From: Cesiribacteraceae bacterium YIM B00369
Lineage (GTDB): Bacteria; Bacteroidota; Bacteroidia; Cytophagales; Cyclobacteriaceae
Direction: 5' to 3'
NCBI GenBank assembly: GCA_017948555.1
Contig: JAFMYY010000002.1
Coordinates: forward strand, 62,001-126,000
Length of the DNA: 64,000 nt
The position numbers and the translations under genes were made by a program. How positions within the stretch are numbered: position 1 is the stretch's first letter; each line of letters begins with the position of its first letter. The notes beneath the pieces are model-generated. The model ran no database searches. It was given only the letters and a program-made list of their open reading frames with translations, and had not been told where the DNA came from. This document shows positions 61,590 to 64,000 of this stretch, piece after piece.

Positions 61590-63128
61590 TTATTTGCTCC
61601 AAAATTCATTATAGTCGATATCTGTTCGAAAAGGTGAAGCCGGAAGGTCTTTATTGTTGTATAAATTGCCCTCTGGAACGTTGGCCCAGCCATATCTTAC
61701 AGCAACCGGCTTGGCAATGGTATCATTATAAACAATAACTTTATTTCCTTTTATAAGAGCTGTAGCAGTTATAAATTTATCTGTTGAATCGGCAATGGTA
61801 AAACCTGTAAGTTCTTTGCCTTTGCATTTCAACCCGCTGTATACATGGGAAAAAGAAATTTCTATAGTGTTTCCCTTGATTTTATAAGAGTCGAAAATCG
61901 GGCCTGAATATGCAATATTTTCATTGTATGCCAATGCTCGTGCAGCAAGTGATAAACGGTGTCCAATAGGTTGCTTGAATGGAGGATGGATATCCTGGGG
62001 GTCTCCACAATCAGTAGTAACAACCATGGCCGTGTTAGATGTTTTTTCCAAGGCCACTAATTGGGCTTCCCTGATCTCGGGGTTATTTTCCTTGAAGGGG
62101 GCAATTTGCACAAATAAAAACGGGAAATTATCTAAATTCCAGTTTTTGCGCCAATCGTTGATTAAGGTTGAAAACAATACCTGATAACGATCTGCAAAGT
62201 CCCGGTCAGATTCCCCCTGATACCATATCACACCTTTGATAGGGTATTTTAGTAGAGGAGCAATCATTCCATTGTAAAAACAAGAAATACGCCAGCGCTC
62301 AGAAGGATTTTGAGGTGGCCTTGGTCTGCGAGGCATCGGCTTGCTTTCCTGTTTTGCCAACCCTTTGTCGCGCTCATATTGGGCAAAAATTGAGTCCTTG
62401 TTGATATTATATTGTGCCAGTTTTTGAGGGTATTCGTTTACTGCATCATCATATTCCTGAACTAATGGTAATAGTGCGGCATTATTGGATAATCCTGCAC
62501 GACTTGTCCATAACTTAGCCTGCGTCCCCCCAACAGCCGAAAGGATTATGCCTACCGGTACATTTTTAGCCTGCTGTAGGTCACGTGCAAAAAAATAGGC
62601 CACTGCCGAAAACGATTCTATTGTACTTGGTGAGCAAACGACCCAACTACCCCCAGCATCTTCAATCAGTGTGTCAGATTGAGTATAAGGAACGAAATAC
62701 TGACGGATTAAAGGATGGTTGGCTGCTTCTTTTTCTTTTTCATAATTTGTTATTGTCTGATAATTCCTATGAGGCGACATTTTACGTTCCATATTGGACT
62801 GCCCGCTGCAAACCCAAACTTCGCCTATGTATATATCTTTTATGGTGATTATAGTATCACCCGTTATTTTCATTGAATAGGGCCCACCGGCATTCTTCGC
62901 AGGGAAAACTACATGCCAATGATTCTTTTCGACTATGGTAGTTAAAAGCTGCCCGGCAAATTCAATGCTTATTTTTTCTCCGTTTCGTCCTGTTCCCCAC
63001 ACAGGAATATCTACTTTTTGTTGCAAGACCATGTGATTGGAAAATAAACTGTTGGGTACAGCAGCAATTAAACTTACTGAACAGGATAAAAAAAGTATGG
63101 CAATAAAAAAAAGAGGAAATGTTTTCAT
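61590..63128 (-). CDS. Sialate O-acetylesterase-like secreted esterase
   Basis: The 512-residue protein has a signal peptide (FFIAILFLSCSVSLIAAVP) and a small N-terminal beta domain (SNHMVLQQKVDIPVWGTGRNGEKISIEFAGQ). The SASA domain carries the nucleophile in EVWVCSGQSNMERKM, IILSAVGGTQAKLWTS, KGVIWYQGESDRDFADRYQVLFSTLINDWRKNW, and a late QPIGHRLSLAARALA. It removes O-acetyl esters, from sialic acid or from plant polysaccharides. It is the only minus-strand gene between repeats C and D. Confidence 0.9.
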   Translation of the reverse strand: MKTFPLFFIAILFLSCSVSLIAAVPNSLFSNHMVLQQKVDIPVWGTGRNGEKISIEFAGQLLTTIVEKNHWHVVFPAKNAGGPYSMKITGDTIITIKDIYIGEVWVCSGQSNMERKMSPHRNYQTITNYEKEKEAANHPLIRQYFVPYTQSDTLIEDAGGSWVVCSPSTIESFSAVAYFFARDLQQAKNVPVGIILSAVGGTQAKLWTSRAGLSNNAALLPLVQEYDDAVNEYPQKLAQYNINKDSIFAQYERDKGLAKQESKPMPRRPRPPQNPSERWRISCFYNGMIAPLLKYPIKGVIWYQGESDRDFADRYQVLFSTLINDWRKNWNLDNFPFLFVQIAPFKENNPEIREAQLVALEKTSNTAMVVTTDCGDPQDIHPPFKQPIGHRLSLAARALAYNENIAYSGPIFDSYKIKGNTIEISFSHVYSGLKCKGKELTGFTIADSTDKFITATALIKGNKVIVYNDTIAKPVAVRYGWANVPEGNLYNNKDLPASPFRTDIDYNEFWSK

Positions 63129-63773
63129 GTCCTTTTAAATTGAATCCTTTTTCTGATTTAATATTTCTTTGATAAAAATATAAAAACACTCAAGCATATA
63201 CTTACCCTGGGCAAGTATATGTTTTATGATTCAGGTTCTGTGTACATTTCAAAATACTCAAACAGGACCGAAAATAGGTTTAGAAAAAAAGGATTCGGCA
63301 ATGGATTTTTTACTAATAGATTCCTTCAAAAAATAAAAATCTACCTAAGTTTAAAATCCAAAGATTTTCCTTAACCCCTAAAATCCTAAAAACTAAACTA
63401 TACAATACTTGTTAATACTCCCCATAAATTAGCAGAGGAATAGTCCCGAACAGATTTTCCCAAAATACTCCTGAAGCTTCCAGTGGATTTTTAAAGGTTT
63501 GAAATTTCACTTTTTGGCTCAAAACCAGTGTTTATTTGCAGGGAAAAGGCTTTTTGATAAGGTAGGGATGGTTCAAATCCCGGAACGCCGGCCGCTACCA
63601 CCCCGACTGTTAAAAACCGCATTTGCAGTTTTAAGTTGCAGATTTTTTATGTACAATAGTGAAATGGAAGTTTCCGCTCCCCGTTTTCCTGCCCGGTGAG
63701 CAGTTTTTCTGTTAATAATTATATAACGTAACTTTTTTGACTGCCGGTAATGCTGTTCTTACTTTTACCATAA
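63129..63773. other. 645-bp region containing repeat D
   Basis: Repeat D occupies 63392-63690. The 63129-63391 part is AT-rich with nothing recognisable; 63691-63773 is the leader of the sigma-factor gene. Confidence 0.5.
63392..63690 (+). repeat. tRNA-Pro-tailed repeat, copy D
   Basis: It has the same order of modules as C. The core 63570-63605 contains the same 15-nt GC-rich insertion inside the T-arm region, and then ACCACCCCGACTG. The terminator hairpin is degenerate, but the ATGTACAATAGTGAAATGGAAG tail is kept. Confidence 0.82.
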
Positions 63774-64000
63774 ATGGAACAAGTTCTAAATATGGAGGAT
63801 CAGAAACTGCTTTCTTTAATCAGGGCATCTGATTATGATGCATTTGATGAGTTGTACAACCGGTATTGGAAAAAAATGTGTATCATTGCTTCCCAAAAAA
63901 CCGGCTGTAAAGAGGATGCCATGGATATGGTTCAGGAGCTTTTTATAGAGTTCTGGAATAAACGTGAAAAGCTGGTTATTACCTCAACACTCAGCAATTA
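63774..64000 (+). CDS. ECF (sigma-70 family) RNA polymerase sigma factor, cut by window end
   Basis: From ATG at 63774 the frame stays open to the last base (75 codons). It reads MEDQKLLSLIRASDYDAFDELYNRYWKKMCIIASQKTGCKEDAMDMVQELFIEFWNKREKL, the sigma region 2 of ECF factors (DAxDMVQELFIEFWNK). Bacteroidota ECF factors of this type usually pair with a FecR-like anti-sigma and SusC/SusD genes, expected to the right. It begins 84 bp after repeat D and may mark the resumption of core genome. Confidence 0.88.
   Translation, partial: MEQVLNMEDQKLLSLIRASDYDAFDELYNRYWKKMCIIASQKTGCKEDAMDMVQELFIEFWNKREKLVITSTLSN

Noticed and set aside
1-64000. CRISPR arrays, rRNA genes, toxin-antitoxin pairs or known defence systems
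   Set aside because: No regularly spaced short repeats, no rRNA signature blocks and no recognisable defence genes were found. The YwqK-type protein lacks a toxin partner and is secreted.

Overview
The window is a piece of a Bacteroidota chromosome, most likely order Cytophagales. The evidence is the promoter style (TTTG, then about 21 nt, then TAnnTTTG, seen before tRNA-Ser), a lipoprotein-type Omp85 protein (TamL), a Bat-type VWA/TPR operon, YwqK/MORN and DUF2911 proteins, ECF sigma factors and the scarcity of Shine-Dalgarno sites. No species can be named from sequence alone.

Positions 1-20,750 look like ordinary, tightly packed core genome. They hold a TPR protein and a SIMPL protein; a glycerophosphodiesterase operon; NlpC/P60, thioesterase and pcm; riboflavin synthase; PAP2 and hemF; tamL divergent from a SpoU RNA methyltransferase; the purC-STAS-rnz-yhhQ run; a YwqK repeat protein; a thiolase; and a Bat-type operon (VWA plus two TPR proteins). 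Convergent junctions here carry conspicuous inverted repeats.

From tRNA-Ser(GCT) at 20,758 and tRNA-Pro(TGG) at 23,955 to about 63,690 the character changes. This stretch is rich in small regulators (AraC, Crp/Fnr, WYL), NAD(P)-dependent oxidoreductases, RidA proteins, an IS982 element, transposase remnants (IS1182, ISL3), gene fragments and dispersed repeats. Block 1 (24-41 kb) holds the IS982, regulator/enzyme pairs and a TPR plus TPR-CHAT pair whose CHAT domain lacks its catalytic cysteine. Block 2 (41-51 kb) holds redox and efflux genes (YceI, NmrA-type, DoxX, MFS, siderophore-interacting protein, SDR, DUF2911). Block 3 (51-60 kb) is a complete metal-efflux island: response regulator, kinase, TolC-like, membrane fusion protein and RND pump. 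Block 4 (60-63.4 kb) holds two secreted carbohydrate esterases. An ECF sigma factor starts at 63,774 and runs off the end.

The main discovery candidate is a family of four co-oriented repeats of about 200-310 bp (40,851; 50,949; 60,270; 63,392). Each ends in the T-arm and acceptor 3' strand of tRNA-Pro, and together they cut the accessory region into blocks. tRNA-Pro is followed by what looks like the first 12 codons of a tyrosine recombinase, cut off by the IS982. tRNA-Ser also has a 12-nt copy of its 3' end about 3 kb downstream. I read this as serial accretion of islands at two neighbouring tRNA genes, now without a working integrase. Spread of the repeat itself as an independent element remains an alternative.
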